A model generated the notes under the pieces. The model worked only from the letters and a program-made list of their open reading frames with translations, was not told the DNA's origin and did no database searches. Positions 63,754-64,000 of a stretch of DNA of 64,000 nucleotides are shown piece after piece (the stretch's first letter is position 1; each line of letters opens with the position of its first letter). Made by a program: the position numbers and the translations under genes. Source of the stretch: Sulfurimicrobium sp963779055 (GTDB lineage: Bacteria; Pseudomonadota; Gammaproteobacteria; Burkholderiales; Sulfuricellaceae); assembly GCA_963779055.1 (NCBI GenBank), contig CAVZWN010000005.1, positions 434,001 to 498,000 on the forward strand. The letters are read 5' to 3'.

Positions 63754-64000
63754 ATGATGCAAGCAGTGTACGAACTGGCGCGCAACATCAAGCTGCTGAT
63801 TTTCGACGTGGATGGCGTGCTCACCGACGGCAGCCTTTTTCTTGGCGATGACGGCCAGGAATACAAGGCTTTCAACTCCCACGATGGCCACGGCATCAAG
63901 ATGCTCAAAAACAGCGGTGTGGAAATCGCCATCATCACCGGGCGCACCTCGAAAGTTGTGGAACATCGCGCGCAAAATCTCGGCATTACCCACATTTATC
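63754..64000 (+). CDS. kdsC: Kdo 8-phosphate phosphatase KdsC, 3'-truncated by window edge
   Basis: This HAD-family phosphatase removes the phosphate from Kdo 8-phosphate, two steps after KdsD. The nucleophile motif is LLIFDVDGVLTDGSLF, followed by FNSHDGHGIKML and VEIAIITGRTS. The gene runs off the window after about 82 residues. It sits 13 bases after kdsD, the usual Kdo operon order. Confidence 0.95.
   Translation, partial: MMQAVYELARNIKLLIFDVDGVLTDGSLFLGDDGQEYKAFNSHDGHGIKMLKNSGVEIAIITGRTSKVVEHRAQNLGITHIY

Noticed and set aside
1..64000. CRISPR array, prophage or insertion sequence
   Set aside because: No regularly spaced repeats, cas genes, phage structural genes or transposase motifs were seen; the only tyrosine recombinase looks like housekeeping XerD.
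1..64000. rRNA or tRNA genes
   Set aside because: No cloverleaf or rRNA-like segment was recognised by eye; a tRNA scan could not be run, so a missed tRNA is possible but I could not support one.

Overview
The window looks like chromosomal DNA of a chemolithotrophic, sulfur-oxidising betaproteobacterium (Sulfuricella or another Nitrosomonadales-type lineage would fit). The reasons are a complete soeABC sulfite-oxidising enzyme gene set followed by rhodanese, tusA and dsrE2, type IV pilus genes in the order pilB-pilC-pilD-coaE, and rpsP-rimM-trmD-rplS beside ffh. The genus is inference; no 16S rRNA is present, and no rRNA or tRNA genes were recognised.

Bases 1 to about 29,300 form an accessory cell-surface region. 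It opens with the 3' part of a type IV pilin gene and its terminator, then a broken membrane glycosyltransferase-like gene. Next comes a leftward operon: a small unknown protein, a TPR-methyltransferase and two tandem TPR-SPINDLY (GT41, O-GlcNAc transferase-like) genes, one nearly intact and one decayed. From 9 to 28.4 kb lies a surface-glycan locus: GT2 and GT4 glycosyltransferases, an epimerase, a truncated WbsX, methyltransferases, an acyltransferase 3, two sulfotransferases, a methyltransferase-GT4-methyltransferase fusion, the Wzt/Wzm ABC exporter and a UDP-HexNAc dehydrogenase. Toxin-antitoxin modules are scattered through it: higBA, hicAB, two broken MNT/HEPN pairs, vapBC, phd-vapC and an intact hepT-mntA. 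Several TA modules are bracketed by short direct repeats that copy part of the adjacent glycan gene, suggesting repeated insertion or capture. Many glycan genes carry single-base frameshifts, so the locus is either decaying or poorly assembled; the TA genes that are intact stand out against this.

Bases 29,300 to 64,000 are mostly intact core genes: xerD and ogt; rpsP-rimM-trmD-rplS and ffh; a CcsA-like membrane protein and a CNNM/CorC protein; pilB-pilC-pilD-coaE; a BepA-like protease; moaC; a double-receiver GGDEF protein; soeABC with rhodanese-tusA-dsrE2; an RND efflux pair; an orphan sensor kinase; an orphan ABC-2 permease with a repeat-type protein; two tandem prepilin-like genes (one with a homopolymer frameshift); a CPA2 antiporter; kdsD and the start of kdsC.

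Functionally, cytoplasmic sulfur-carrier proteins (rhodanese, TusA, DsrE2) and SoeABC would handle sulfane sulfur and sulfite, and moaC helps make the molybdenum cofactor that SoeA needs. PilBCD would build and process the pilin at the left edge. KdsD/KdsC supply Kdo for lipopolysaccharide, and the accessory region would decorate the cell surface and possibly pilin or other proteins.
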